Source: Anaerolineae bacterium | Lineage (GTDB): Bacteria > Chloroflexota > Anaerolineae > Aggregatilineales > Phototrophicaceae | Length of the DNA stretch: 36,017 nucleotides | Assembly: GCA_022842885.1 (NCBI GenBank) | Contig: JALHOR010000052.1 | Coordinates: 1 to 36,017 of the forward strand | Reading direction: 5' to 3' | Shown: piece by piece, positions 6,995 through 14,966 of the stretch | How the letters are laid out: every line of letters begins with the position of its first letter | Numbering within the stretch: the first letter of the stretch is position 1 | Translations under genes and position numbers: made by a program | The notes under the pieces: model-generated | Database searches by the model: none | What the model saw: the letters and a program-made list of their open reading frames with translations, nothing else | What the model was told of the DNA's origin: nothing

Positions 6995-7984
6995 TTATCC
7001 TTCATCCTCACTACCCAGCAGATTGGTTTTTTCTGGTTCGTCTATCATCCCGGCTGGTGGCAGTTTCGCCAAAAAACGCTCGGTAATCAGCGTGCTGCGA
7101 TGCCGCAATAACCGATTAATTTCTTCGATTGGCACGCCATCATCGCGCAGTTTTGCCACCGATGACCGCCGCAAATCATCCGGCGTGACATGATTCATGT
7201 TCGCAAAACGCGCTGCATCGCGGATAATCAGCCAAATGCCATCGGGCGATAAGCCATCTTTTGCCACGCGCCCGCCTTTCCAAATGCGCCGAATTAATGG
7301 ACTGTGTGTGGCTGGTTCGCCAGTGCTGCCAGTAATGGCGGTGCGCCAACGGTCTACCAATAATAATACTGTGCGGGGCATTTCGATAAAATCTTCTTCA
7401 ATTTTCAGCGTAATTTTGCCGTCTTTGATGCCAATATCCCCCCATTTTGCCGCCGAAAGTTCTTCGCGGCGCAGTACCATGTTGCACAGCATCGCTGTGA
7501 CGACTTGATTGCGACACATCTGATTCGGTGACGTTGCCATTTCTTGGGCAGCATTCGTCAACTGCCGGATTTCGTCTGCCGTCAGCAGCCGTTCTGGCGG
7601 TTGGTTATGCGCCACCGAAGGCACACTCACGCTACGAATTTTTGCCGAAACCTCATGGTCTAATGCGCCCGCCGCTGCCATCAATTCTGCCAGCGTCACC
7701 ACCGCTGCCCGTGCTTGGTCAAGCCCTTGGCGACCATGCCCCCGTTCCGCTAGTGTGTTCAGCCAGCGGTGCAACTTGCGGTCTGTCAGGTGGCGTTGCA
7801 GCGTTTTCAGCGGGAGTTGTTCCATGCGCTTTAGCCGGATGTCGCCGCCAGTGGGTCTTAAATCGGCAATATCCACCAAATACATATCTACCCAACGATA
7901 ATACGCCCGTTGCGTATTGGCACTTTGGGTTCGCAACGGCAAGGCTGCCGTAAAGTCAAACGTTTGGAAAATCTTTCCAGTCAT
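6995..7984 (-). CDS. Tyrosine recombinase/integrase-like protein with catalytic Tyr replaced by Phe
   Basis: 329 residues from the ATG at 7984; a TTG at 8017 would add 11. An N-terminal helical SAM-like core-binding domain (about 20-125, with NTQRAYYRWVDMYL) precedes a catalytic domain. Arg I is Arg172 in LRREELSAAKWGDI; the H-x-x-R box is DDLRR (269-273), with His changed to Asp but Arg272 kept; the LGH box is LRH with His295; and nine residues on, where the nucleophilic Tyr belongs, is Phe304 (ITERFLAK, codon TTT). The spacing matches XerD-type enzymes, so the alignment is firm. With no nucleophile it should not cleave DNA, but it may still bind it as a regulator or accessory factor. No att sites or phage genes are nearby. 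Neither start has a clear ribosome-binding site. Confidence 0.82.
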   Translation of the reverse strand: MTGKIFQTFDFTAALPLRTQSANTQRAYYRWVDMYLVDIADLRPTGGDIRLKRMEQLPLKTLQRHLTDRKLHRWLNTLAERGHGRQGLDQARAAVVTLAELMAAAGALDHEVSAKIRSVSVPSVAHNQPPERLLTADEIRQLTNAAQEMATSPNQMCRNQVVTAMLCNMVLRREELSAAKWGDIGIKDGKITLKIEEDFIEMPRTVLLLVDRWRTAITGSTGEPATHSPLIRRIWKGGRVAKDGLSPDGIWLIIRDAARFANMNHVTPDDLRRSSVAKLRDDGVPIEEINRLLRHRSTLITERFLAKLPPAGMIDEPEKTNLLGSEDEG

Positions 7985-8022
7985 AGTCAGGATTTCAACA
8001 TCAGGTGTGAATGCCAAGACAG

Positions 8023-8031
8023 ATTATAACA
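8023..8031 (-). promoter_or_regulatory. Extended -10 promoter for the recombinase-like gene
   Basis: On the minus strand the site reads TGTTATAAT, a perfect extended -10. Transcription should begin near 8016, about 32 bases before the ATG at 7984 and almost at the alternative TTG at 8017, which would then be leaderless. Confidence 0.55.
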
Positions 8032-8140
8032 ACCCCTCAGTATCTGCACACCAGAATTACAAATTTTTAAGGATTTTGCCCAAAATGTCATCATCAGCGT
8101 ATCAACATTCAACTACATTAATTCGATAATATTTAAAAAT

Positions 8141-8160
8141 CCCCCCTGTATTTTGGGGGG
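8141..8160 (-). terminator. C6/G6 hairpin upstream of the histidine kinase
   Basis: Six C and six G bases pair around an eight-base loop. On the minus strand the stem is followed by ATTTTTAAAT, so it could stop antisense transcription coming out of the kinase gene. No minus-strand gene needs it. Confidence 0.35.
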
Positions 8161-8232
8161 GTTGTAGCATTGTGTATCTTCTGTAAGTGTGTTACCTTAT
8201 CCATATGAGTCCATTAAATGTTGTAACTTCCT

Positions 8233-10119
8233 ATGGATAACTTATTTAAATCAGCTTTGGGACATAACTGGCTCTATTTTGGCTTACGCTGGTTAATGTT
8301 AGTCGGTTTTGCGCTTGCCACGTTCCTGATGCAAGCCCGGACTCGAATGCCAGAAGGCGTGTTTTCTTCGGCATCGGTTCAGGATATCTTGCTGGTATTA
8401 GGCGTTGGTATTCTAGCGACATTGATTCTGGGGGTGTTTAGTGCGGTTAATGCGCTGCGCCCATTCATTATCTATCCCAAATTAATTGGCGATTGGTTGA
8501 TTGCTGGGTTATTCGTATATCTGGCAGATGGCAATACGACTTTAATTTTGGGGGTCACAGCCATTTTGATTGTATCGGGCATCTTGCGTTTAGGGTCAAC
8601 CGAGGGGCTTTTCCAAGCGGCAGGCATCATTGTCGCGGCGGCGATTGGGGTGCTGCTCTCGCCCAATATCGGCGGCGATAAAGTGCAAGGCACAGAAGCA
8701 TTCCAAAACGCTACCGTGCGCGACATTATTCTCCCCGGCTATATCGCCCTGACTATTTTTGTGGGGATTTTGATTGCTGTGGCAGCGGTCTGGGCGAATT
8801 ATCTCAACGAAGAAAATTCGCGCCGCCGCAAATCTGTTCGCAAAGAGATGGAAGAGAATCGCATTCGCATCCGTAAGATGCAAGACTCTTCGCGCATGTT
8901 CTCCGAGATGGCAGCCCAACTGAATGCGACCTTGAATTACGACAAAATTCTGGAAACTGCCCTCAGCATTGGGCGCCTGAGTCTTGTTGAAAACCTCAAA
9001 CAGCGGGCAGTCGCCATGGCGCTATTGGTCGAAGACCGTGGCAATTTGGAAGTGGCAACCTCACAGGGCTTGAACCATAACGATATGGAAAAACGCTTTC
9101 AGGGCAGAGTTGGCATTATTGCCCGAGTGATGGATGAAGGCGAAGTCGAAATTATGGATGATGCGGAACAAGACCCCGAATTAAATACCATGGTCTCTTT
9201 CCGGCAAATTAAATCGGTACTCGGTATTCCGTTACGGGCAGGCTATAACAGCTACGGCGTTTTGGTCTATGGCAGTTCCGAACCAAATGCTTTCAGTGCT
9301 GATAATATTGAAGTCTTGAAGGCGTTGGGCGTGCAAGCCACTATCGCGCTAACGAACTCAGTGTTGTATAACACGCTCAAAGAAGAAAAAGAACGCATCA
9401 TCAATATTGATAAAAATGCCCGCAGCACACTCGTCCGCGATTTGCACGATACCGTGACGCAGACAATTTCGGCGATTGCGATGCATCTGCCGCTGCTGCC
9501 TACGATTGCCCAGAAGCAGCCGGAAAAATTGCGCGACGAAGTGGATGATTTGCGGGCGCGTGCCTTACGCGCTGTGGAAGAAATGCGGAATGTGATGTTC
9601 ACGTTGCGCCCACAAGTGCTAGAATCACAAGGGTTAGGGGCGGCGCTGAATGAATTAAAGCAACGCATGGAAAAATCGTATCGGCAAAATTTATCGCTCG
9701 ATATTGATAAAAATTCAGAAATGCTGCTGTCTTCCGAACAACAGGAAATGTTGTTTTATCTGACAGAAGAAGCCTCGACCAATGCACGTAAATACGCCGA
9801 AGCCTCACTCATCAAAATTCAATTGATGCATGAAGGCACTGATGTTGTGCTGAGGATTGAGGATGATGGCAAAGGGTTTGATATGGCATTGGTTGCCCGC
9901 CGCGCTGCGGGTACCAGTTACGGCATGTTAAACATGAAAGAACGGGCTGGATTGATTGGCGGCATTTTTGAACTGGATACTGCTCCCGGTAAAGGCACAC
10001 GCATTGCGGTTCGCATCGCGGTGGGGATTGAAGCGCCGACGCGCAACGGCAAACGCGAAACCGCTGAACGGCACTCTATTCGCAAAGAACGCCAAGGTCC
10101 CTTATCACCAAGTCGGTAA
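8233..10119 (+). CDS. Membrane histidine kinase with GAF and HisKA_3 domains (NarL-type)
   Basis: 628 residues. The N-terminus has about six hydrophobic segments (roughly 15-32, 50-72, 84-98, 103-120, 126-143, 168-188), then a coiled coil (190-225) rich in Arg and Glu. A GAF domain follows (about 230-380), suited to binding a small ligand. The HisKA_3 phosphoacceptor motif is VRDLHDTVTQ with His405, and the ATPase domain has the N-box EEASTNARKYA (Asn517), G1 IEDDGKGFD (542-550) and G2 at about 564-590. This is the LiaS/NarX type, which normally phosphorylates a LuxR-type response regulator; none lies in the window, so the partner is distant. The last 30 residues are a charged tail without family match. 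There is no ribosome-binding site before the ATG, and an 11-codon upstream frame (8205-8240) overlaps the start. Confidence 0.93.
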   Translation: MDNLFKSALGHNWLYFGLRWLMLVGFALATFLMQARTRMPEGVFSSASVQDILLVLGVGILATLILGVFSAVNALRPFIIYPKLIGDWLIAGLFVYLADGNTTLILGVTAILIVSGILRLGSTEGLFQAAGIIVAAAIGVLLSPNIGGDKVQGTEAFQNATVRDIILPGYIALTIFVGILIAVAAVWANYLNEENSRRRKSVRKEMEENRIRIRKMQDSSRMFSEMAAQLNATLNYDKILETALSIGRLSLVENLKQRAVAMALLVEDRGNLEVATSQGLNHNDMEKRFQGRVGIIARVMDEGEVEIMDDAEQDPELNTMVSFRQIKSVLGIPLRAGYNSYGVLVYGSSEPNAFSADNIEVLKALGVQATIALTNSVLYNTLKEEKERIINIDKNARSTLVRDLHDTVTQTISAIAMHLPLLPTIAQKQPEKLRDEVDDLRARALRAVEEMRNVMFTLRPQVLESQGLGAALNELKQRMEKSYRQNLSLDIDKNSEMLLSSEQQEMLFYLTEEASTNARKYAEASLIKIQLMHEGTDVVLRIEDDGKGFDMALVARRAAGTSYGMLNMKERAGLIGGIFELDTAPGKGTRIAVRIAVGIEAPTRNGKRETAERHSIRKERQGPLSPSR

Positions 10120-10146
10120 ATAAACCAAAAAAGACAAGAAATATCT

Positions 10147-10171
10147 GTAGGGACACAACCTGTGTCCCTAC
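10147..10171. repeat. REP-like palindrome, copy 1
   Basis: An 11-base perfect stem, GTAGGGACACA with TGTGTCCCTAC, around a three-base loop, followed by CAA. It shares the outer GTAGGGACAC/GTGTCCCTAC arms and CCAA right flank with the copy at 19085. It lies between convergent genes, downstream of the histidine kinase, and could also act as a transcript end structure. Confidence 0.7.
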
Positions 10172-10196
10172 CAAATATCATCGGCTCTCTGCCTGA

Positions 10197-12911
10197 TTAC
10201 AACACCAAGGTGGCTTGCAGCATGTTATCTGCGCCGGGAGTCATCTCAAAACCCATCGTTGTCGCTAGATTAATCATCTGCTTGTTATCTTCTGAGATAT
10301 GTCCGGTTATTACCGCTAATTTTTCGCTGCGCCCAATCTCAATCAAACGCCGCATGAGTTCACGCCCTAGCCCCATGCCCTGATATTTATCGCTGACAAT
10401 CGCGCCAAATTCCGCTTCGGACATGCTGTGCGATTTGGTCAGACGCCCAACAGCGGCAATCTCGTGTTCGCCCGATTTGGGGTTTTGCCGTTCAGCCACC
10501 AACACCATCTCACGGTCATAATCAATAAAGACAATGCGTGTCAGGCGTTCATGGTCAATCCGCTGGCGCAAACTGAGAGGTGTAAAATAACGTAACTGCA
10601 CAGTACGTTCTGAAAGCGTCTCATGGAAGCGTACCATCAACGGCTCGTCTTCCGGGCGAATCGGACGAATAGTGAATGCCATGCCATCGTCGGCGGTATA
10701 GGTTTCGATGTACTGCACTGGGTACGGACGAATCGCCGGTTGGGGCAGTTGGTCATCGGGCAGCGTGGCGGGATGCAGCACTACACGCCCATCCAGCGCA
10801 ATCAATTGGCTGGCAGATGCCACCAACGGATTAATATCGCATTCGGCAATCCAAGGTTGTTCGACGATGAGTTGGCTAAAGCGCACCAAAATTGCATCCA
10901 ACGCATTTAAATCTACGGATTCGCGCCCACGAATGCCATGCAATGCTTCATAAATTTTGGTTTGTTCCATCAAGCGGCGTGCCAAGGTGGTGGTCAGCGG
11001 CGGCAGTGCCAATGCACGGTCTTTGAAAACTTCAACCAATGTCCCGCCTGTGCCGAACAAAATGATGGGTCCAAATTGTGGGTCTACACTGCTGCCAATA
11101 ATGAGTTCGTAGCCATCGCGGATATTGACCATCGGTTGCACGGAAACGCCGTGAAAATGTTCAGCACCTTTGGCTTTGGTCACGCCGTCTTTGATGCGCT
11201 GATAAGCATGGCGGACTTCATCGGCGCTTTGCAAGTTCAACTGAACGCCACCCACATCCATCTTGTGCGTTACGGTTTCGCTGTTGAGCTTGAGAACCAC
11301 CGGATAACCCATTTTTTCGGCAATCTGCACGGCTTCTTCGGCATCCGGCGTAATTTCCAGCGGCGTGATGGGAATATGATATGCCGCCAACACGGCTTTT
11401 GATTCGGCTTCGGTGAGAATCGTGCGCCCTTCTTTGCGAACTTTCGTCAAAATTGTTTTGACTTTTTCGCGGTCAGGTTGTTCAAATTCATCGCCGGGCA
11501 TCATGGGTGTTTCGTAGAGCGATTTTAAGTTGGCATTATAGCGCCACATGTGGTTAAACAAGCGCATTGCCGTATCAGGATAATCAAACGTGGGGATACC
11601 CGCGCGATTCAAAATTTTGATGCCGGCTGCCACATTCGCGCCGCCCATCCAGCTTGCCAACACGGGCTTGTCGGCAATTTGGGCGTAGGGTTTGAGGGCT
11701 TCGGCAGTGCGCGTGGGGTCGGTCATATCTTGCGGCGTCAGAATCACCATGAGACCGTCGCTATTGGGGTCACGCGCCGCAATTTCCAGCGCCTTAGCGT
11801 AACGTTCTGGTTCGGCATCGCCCAAAATATCAATGGGGTTATTGTGGCTCCACGCGGCAGGTAGAAAGCTGTTGAGTTCCTGCATGGTATCGGGCGAAAT
11901 TTCGGTCAATGTGCCACCACCACCAATGAGCGCATCCGTCGCCAAGACGCCGGGACCGCCCGCATTGGTGACAATCGTCAGGCGATTGCTCTTGGGGCGC
12001 GGTTGTTTCGCCAACACTTCCGCCATATAAAATACATCGGAGATGCGGTCTACGCGCAAAATGCCAGAGCGCCGGAACGCTGCATCCAACACTTCGTCGC
12101 TGCCCGTCAGTGAACCCGTGTGCGACGCTGCTGCCGCCGCAGCTTGTGCCGTGCGTCCAGCTTTGATGATAATAATCGGTTTTTTGAGGGCGACTTCGCG
12201 GGCTGCGGATAAAAATGCCCGCGCATTGCCGACGGATTCCATGTAGATGACGATGCTTTGGGTTTGCGGGTCATCGCCCAAATAATAAATCAAATCGCCC
12301 CAATTAACATCCAGCATCGAACCGACGGAAATGAAGGCGCTGAAGCCAACATTTTCCTCAAAACTCCAATCGAGAACGGCGGTGCAGATTGCCCCCGACT
12401 GGCTGATAAATGCCACATTACCTGGACGCGCCATCGAACCCGCAAAAGTCGCGTTCATGCCGTAAAAGGGCAGCATCACGCCCAAACAGTTGGGTCCGAT
12501 AATCCGCATTTTGCCACGAGCAATCTCCAGAATTTGCCGTTCTAATTCTGCGCCAGACTGCCCCGTCTCTTTGAAGCCTGCCGAAATGATAATCGCACCT
12601 TCTACGCCTTTTTCGATACATTCCCGAATCACATTTGGCACAGTGGGCGCTGGGGTAACGACGACTGCCAAATCAATATCATAAGGAATGGCGTTGATGC
12701 TAGGGTACGCCTGAATGCCTAATACATTCGGGCGTTTGGGATTCACCGGGAAGACAGTCCCGCCGAAAGGGTTGGTAATCAAATTCTTGATGATGGTGCG
12801 CCCAACGCTGCCTTCTTTTTCTGTCGCGCCGATGACAGCGACATTGTTGGGTTTGAAGATTTTATTCAGCGAAGGCATTCGTTTGATAAGGGTGCCATTT
12901 TGTGAGGTCAT
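10197..12911 (-). CDS. Fused ADP-forming acyl-CoA ligase (alpha-beta) with C-terminal GNAT acetyltransferase
   Basis: 904 residues from the ATG at 12911, chosen because AAGG lies six bases upstream and homology begins just after it ([19 protein letters not shown]). Domains in order: CoA-binding Rossmann (about 12-150), succinyl-CoA-ligase-like flavodoxin domains (about 160-470), ATP-grasp (about 500-720) and GNAT (about 750-904). The SHTGSLTGS loop keeps a His at residue 264, near where NDP-forming acyl-CoA ligases carry their phospho-His, so ligase activity is plausible. The GNAT part has [13 protein letters not shown], the acetyl-CoA pyrophosphate loop. The layout equals Pat/Pka lysine acetyltransferases, which acetylate and switch off acetyl-CoA synthetase. 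It could make acetyl-CoA or ATP from acetate, acetylate proteins, or both. The gene starts 104 bases after the metallopeptidase stop and could be cotranscribed with it. Confidence 0.9.
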   Translation of the reverse strand: MTSQNGTLIKRMPSLNKIFKPNNVAVIGATEKEGSVGRTIIKNLITNPFGGTVFPVNPKRPNVLGIQAYPSINAIPYDIDLAVVVTPAPTVPNVIRECIEKGVEGAIIISAGFKETGQSGAELERQILEIARGKMRIIGPNCLGVMLPFYGMNATFAGSMARPGNVAFISQSGAICTAVLDWSFEENVGFSAFISVGSMLDVNWGDLIYYLGDDPQTQSIVIYMESVGNARAFLSAAREVALKKPIIIIKAGRTAQAAAAAASHTGSLTGSDEVLDAAFRRSGILRVDRISDVFYMAEVLAKQPRPKSNRLTIVTNAGGPGVLATDALIGGGGTLTEISPDTMQELNSFLPAAWSHNNPIDILGDAEPERYAKALEIAARDPNSDGLMVILTPQDMTDPTRTAEALKPYAQIADKPVLASWMGGANVAAGIKILNRAGIPTFDYPDTAMRLFNHMWRYNANLKSLYETPMMPGDEFEQPDREKVKTILTKVRKEGRTILTEAESKAVLAAYHIPITPLEITPDAEEAVQIAEKMGYPVVLKLNSETVTHKMDVGGVQLNLQSADEVRHAYQRIKDGVTKAKGAEHFHGVSVQPMVNIRDGYELIIGSSVDPQFGPIILFGTGGTLVEVFKDRALALPPLTTTLARRLMEQTKIYEALHGIRGRESVDLNALDAILVRFSQLIVEQPWIAECDINPLVASASQLIALDGRVVLHPATLPDDQLPQPAIRPYPVQYIETYTADDGMAFTIRPIRPEDEPLMVRFHETLSERTVQLRYFTPLSLRQRIDHERLTRIVFIDYDREMVLVAERQNPKSGEHEIAAVGRLTKSHSMSEAEFGAIVSDKYQGMGLGRELMRRLIEIGRSEKLAVITGHISEDNKQMINLATTMGFEMTPGADNMLQATLVL

Positions 12912-13014
12912 AGTCTGCCTTTCTGTCCGATAACAAAAGTTGCGCCTTTTATTATACTCCCGCGCTGCCCCATCTACAGCAGTCCAAACATCAGCAATTC
13001 CTGATGAGAAACCG

Positions 13015-14820
13015 CTAAATCCCATCTTCGCCCGGCAAAAAACCATCGGCTTCCCACGATTGCAAATAGCGCGTGAATCCGGCGATTTGTTCCGGCACGT
13101 CATCAAAAATCACCGGGTATTTCATCAAAATGCTTTTGTTATTGGTGTCGGTTGTTTCGGCAAGCAATAAACCACTGGGAGTCGGTTCTGGAACGATATG
13201 CAGCGGGTGAACTTGGGTGGTCACACGGTCATGCTTGACCATATCGGCGATGCTGATACCGATATGCTGTTTATCAGCGGCAGTGACGGGGCGATAACAC
13301 ACTGCTCGCAAGCGATTCGTATTGTCAAATGTCAGCGTTAAGCCGCCAAATAAATCAATATTGAGGTTGGCATAGCTGCCATAAGCTGCGCCCTGCAAGC
13401 TGAGATTATCCGGTTGAAAGTAGGTGATGAAGACTTGCCCACGCCCATTGCGATAAGCATTCATCGGGAATAATTCTTGCGCGATACTGAGATTCAGTGC
13501 GGGTAACACTGTATTTTTCAAAAATTCACTGGCAGCGGTAGCGTTATTGAGCATGGCAGGCAATCGCACATCGGGCAATGCCAGCATTGAACTGATATGC
13601 GCTGTGCTTTCTTCGGGCGTGAGCAGATGGCGGTGGGCGAAAACGGCTTTTAGCACGCTTTGGTACTGTCCATTAAATAGCAGCACTTCTGCCGAGAGCA
13701 ACATCCGTGCCATATCTTTAAACACGACTTCGCCAACGGGTCCCATCTCAATCGCTGTGATGAGTAGTTTGCCAACCGCTTCACGCGCTCGATAAATCGC
13801 AATGACGGGCAGCATGGTCTGTTTCAGTTGTTCGTAAATGCCCACCAGAATATCGTAATACGTCCCTGTGAACAGGCGCGAATAGCTATGTTCTTGGCGC
13901 GACAAGGTAAATTCTGGGTTCGGTGGCAAATAATCAAGCGCGTCCAGCGGCACATCTTTGAATTGGTTGAAGGCGTTACGCAAATAAACACCTTTTGCCA
14001 ACATTTGGTCATTGCCCGTTTTGAGTTGTTCGATGAGGTGTTCGGCAACTTCGGACACAAAATTGCTGCGGCGCAAATCGCCTGCGCTGGATTCCAGCAG
14101 GCGCGTGACCAACGAATCATCGTGTAGCGCAACTAACATAGCCGAGATGTCGGCAAAACTCTCGTGGAAAGCGCGACAGCCGACACTGAACGATTCATTA
14201 TATAAGCCGCGAATGCCATCTAAAACAGCATGTCCGGTCTCATGGCTGACAATATCGGCGCTGCGGGCGGTGCTGGTGGCTTCGCCATTGTTGCCTGCAA
14301 ACGCATGAAAACCCAATAAACAGGCTTGTTCGCTGTAAAAGGCATTGGCTTTATCGCCCACATGCGGGTCAATCGTCAAACGCGACGAGGCAAATGCCCA
14401 CGGAAGGCTACGCTGTGCGTACCGTTCCCACATTCGCAGCGTGAAAGTAGCAAAATAAAAAGCATTCACTTGGTCAAATTCGGGTGTCCCCGGCGGGAAC
14501 AAATAATGCCCATCGTCGTCCGGTTGGGCGACGACGCCGCGACTGTCTTGCACTTGCAAACGGGCATTCACCAAACCGGGTTCGGCTTCATCTACATACA
14601 TACGGCGCACTTCTGGCTCGCCCACAAACGGATTTTGCGGATAGACCAAGACGTATCGCTGGCTGACGGCGGTGGCGGGTGGGGTATCTTGCTGCAAGGT
14701 AAAAGCGCCGATGGTGCGGCGCAGCATCACAGCCGGCAGGCTGGCGCGATTGTACTGCAATAATCGCTGCAACATACGGTACACCGTCATGGTGGGTTCG
14801 CCGTGGAAAGGCTCAGGCAT
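13015..14820 (-). CDS. Gluzincin zinc metallopeptidase (M4/M36-like), no export signal
   Basis: 601 residues. The zinc site is [11 protein letters not shown], with His193, Glu194 and His197, and the third ligand is Glu220 in [13 protein letters not shown], the spacing of gluzincins such as thermolysin and fungalysin families. The region before the motif ([15 protein letters not shown], 151-165) resembles the substrate strand of those enzymes. Family members are usually secreted with a signal peptide and propeptide; here I see neither, and the first 60 residues are a plain amphipathic start ([17 protein letters not shown]). It may act inside the cell or be exported by another route. The C-terminal 250 residues have no motif I recognise. 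No clear ribosome-binding site precedes the ATG; a second ATG ten codons on is also possible. The gene diverges from the kinase-NACHT gene. Confidence 0.83.
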   Translation of the reverse strand: MPEPFHGEPTMTVYRMLQRLLQYNRASLPAVMLRRTIGAFTLQQDTPPATAVSQRYVLVYPQNPFVGEPEVRRMYVDEAEPGLVNARLQVQDSRGVVAQPDDDGHYLFPPGTPEFDQVNAFYFATFTLRMWERYAQRSLPWAFASSRLTIDPHVGDKANAFYSEQACLLGFHAFAGNNGEATSTARSADIVSHETGHAVLDGIRGLYNESFSVGCRAFHESFADISAMLVALHDDSLVTRLLESSAGDLRRSNFVSEVAEHLIEQLKTGNDQMLAKGVYLRNAFNQFKDVPLDALDYLPPNPEFTLSRQEHSYSRLFTGTYYDILVGIYEQLKQTMLPVIAIYRAREAVGKLLITAIEMGPVGEVVFKDMARMLLSAEVLLFNGQYQSVLKAVFAHRHLLTPEESTAHISSMLALPDVRLPAMLNNATAASEFLKNTVLPALNLSIAQELFPMNAYRNGRGQVFITYFQPDNLSLQGAAYGSYANLNIDLFGGLTLTFDNTNRLRAVCYRPVTAADKQHIGISIADMVKHDRVTTQVHPLHIVPEPTPSGLLLAETTDTNNKSILMKYPVIFDDVPEQIAGFTRYLQSWEADGFLPGEDGI

Positions 14821-14966
14821 AAGGTTTCGCTATCGTGTGTGGGTCTCGGTTATGCCGCCATTATGCCGTTTTTTGTACAATTTTGCACAGGCAGAGTCGC
14901 ACTTTTGATGTTTATCCGTCATAATTTGGTTATTCATGATAATTCAGGGATGATAGGCTGAAGCGA

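Noticed and set aside
8205..8240. An 11-codon upstream frame (MSPLNVVTSYG) whose stop overlaps the histidine kinase start.
   Set aside because: It has no ribosome-binding site and no attenuator-like features; a chance frame is as likely.
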